Shown piece by piece: positions 6,133-6,371 of a stretch of 6,371 bases of DNA. The notes below the pieces were generated by a model that was not told where the DNA came from, did no database searches, and saw only the letters and a list, made by a program, of their open reading frames with translations. The number at the start of each line of letters is the position of its first letter. The first letter of the stretch is position 1. The translations under genes and the position numbers were made by a program. This stretch comes from Halanaerobiales bacterium (GTDB lineage Bacteria > Bacillota > Halanaerobiia > Halanaerobiales > JADQBU01): positions 1 to 6,371 of the forward strand of contig JADQBU010000171.1 of NCBI GenBank assembly GCA_016278435.1, in the 5' to 3' direction.

Positions 6133-6371
6133 ATGGGTAATAAAACAAAAATTTTATTAGTCGATGATAATAAGGAATTTTGTCAACTTCTCAAGGAATA
6201 TCTGGATGAAAAAGAAGATTTTGAAGTTGTAGGTATTGCCTTTAATGGTAATGAAGGTCTTAGTCAGATTGAAGAAAAAAATCCCGATGTACTGGTACTT
6301 GATTTAATTATGCCTCATCTTGATGGTATTGGAGTCATGGAGGAAATGAATAGAAGATCGGAAGAGCGTCG
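6133..6371 (+). CDS. spo0A: Stage 0 sporulation response regulator Spo0A, N-terminal part (3' end outside window)
   Basis: The first 79 residues of a CheY-like receiver domain are visible. The acidic pocket is D11-D12 in ILLVDDN, and the phosphoacceptor is D57 in LVLDLIMPHLDG, one residue later than Asp56 of B. subtilis Spo0A. The PHLDGIGVMEEM stretch is typical of Spo0A rather than of general response regulators, and the position after spoIVB is the conserved Spo0A locus. Spo0A receives phosphate through the phosphorelay or directly from kinases, then binds 0A boxes to start sporulation. Its C-terminal DNA-binding domain (roughly 130 residues further on) lies beyond the window. The ATG at 6133 has an AAGGGGG ribosome binding site (6117-6123), nine bases upstream. 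A 0A-box-like TTTGTCAAC lies inside the coding region at 6179-6187. Confidence 0.94.
   Translation, partial: MGNKTKILLVDDNKEFCQLLKEYLDEKEDFEVVGIAFNGNEGLSQIEEKNPDVLVLDLIMPHLDGIGVMEEMNRRSEER

Overview
This window comes from a low-GC, endospore-forming member of the Firmicutes (Bacillota). The evidence is AT-rich DNA, strong purine-rich ribosome binding sites, TTG start codons, and the sporulation genes spoIVB and spo0A next to each other. The gene order dxs - tlyA - nadK - argR - recN - spoIVB - spo0A is a known conserved neighbourhood of spore formers. An anaerobic clostridial or Halanaerobiales-like host is my best guess, but the window alone cannot fix the genus. All genes lie on the + strand and none looks foreign, broken or mobile.

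Positions 1-4575 hold a tightly packed operon. The 3' third of dxs (isoprenoid precursor synthesis) overlaps tlyA (rRNA 2'-O-methyltransferase) by an ATGA, and tlyA overlaps nadK (NAD kinase) by a second ATGA. argR (arginine-responsive repressor, TTG start) follows after 12 bases, and recN (SMC-like DNA repair ATPase) after another 15. A Rho-independent terminator at 4620-4648 closes this unit.

Positions 4576-6132 hold spoIVB, the sporulation signalling serine protease, with a 128-base leader region and a 124-base spacer before spo0A. The 5' end of spo0A (receiver domain only) runs off the right edge. The spacer before spo0A contains a good match to a sigma-H promoter and a weaker upstream sigma-A-like promoter, which recalls the two-promoter layout of Bacillus subtilis spo0A.

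I do not see an undescribed multi-gene system here: every gene belongs to a well-known family. The observations most worth checking are regulatory. They are an imperfect 24-base inverted repeat (13 bases perfect) in the two intergenic regions flanking spoIVB, an A_AAA_AAA slippery heptamer directly before the tlyA stop and in the right phase to enter nadK, and the sigma-H promoter of spo0A.
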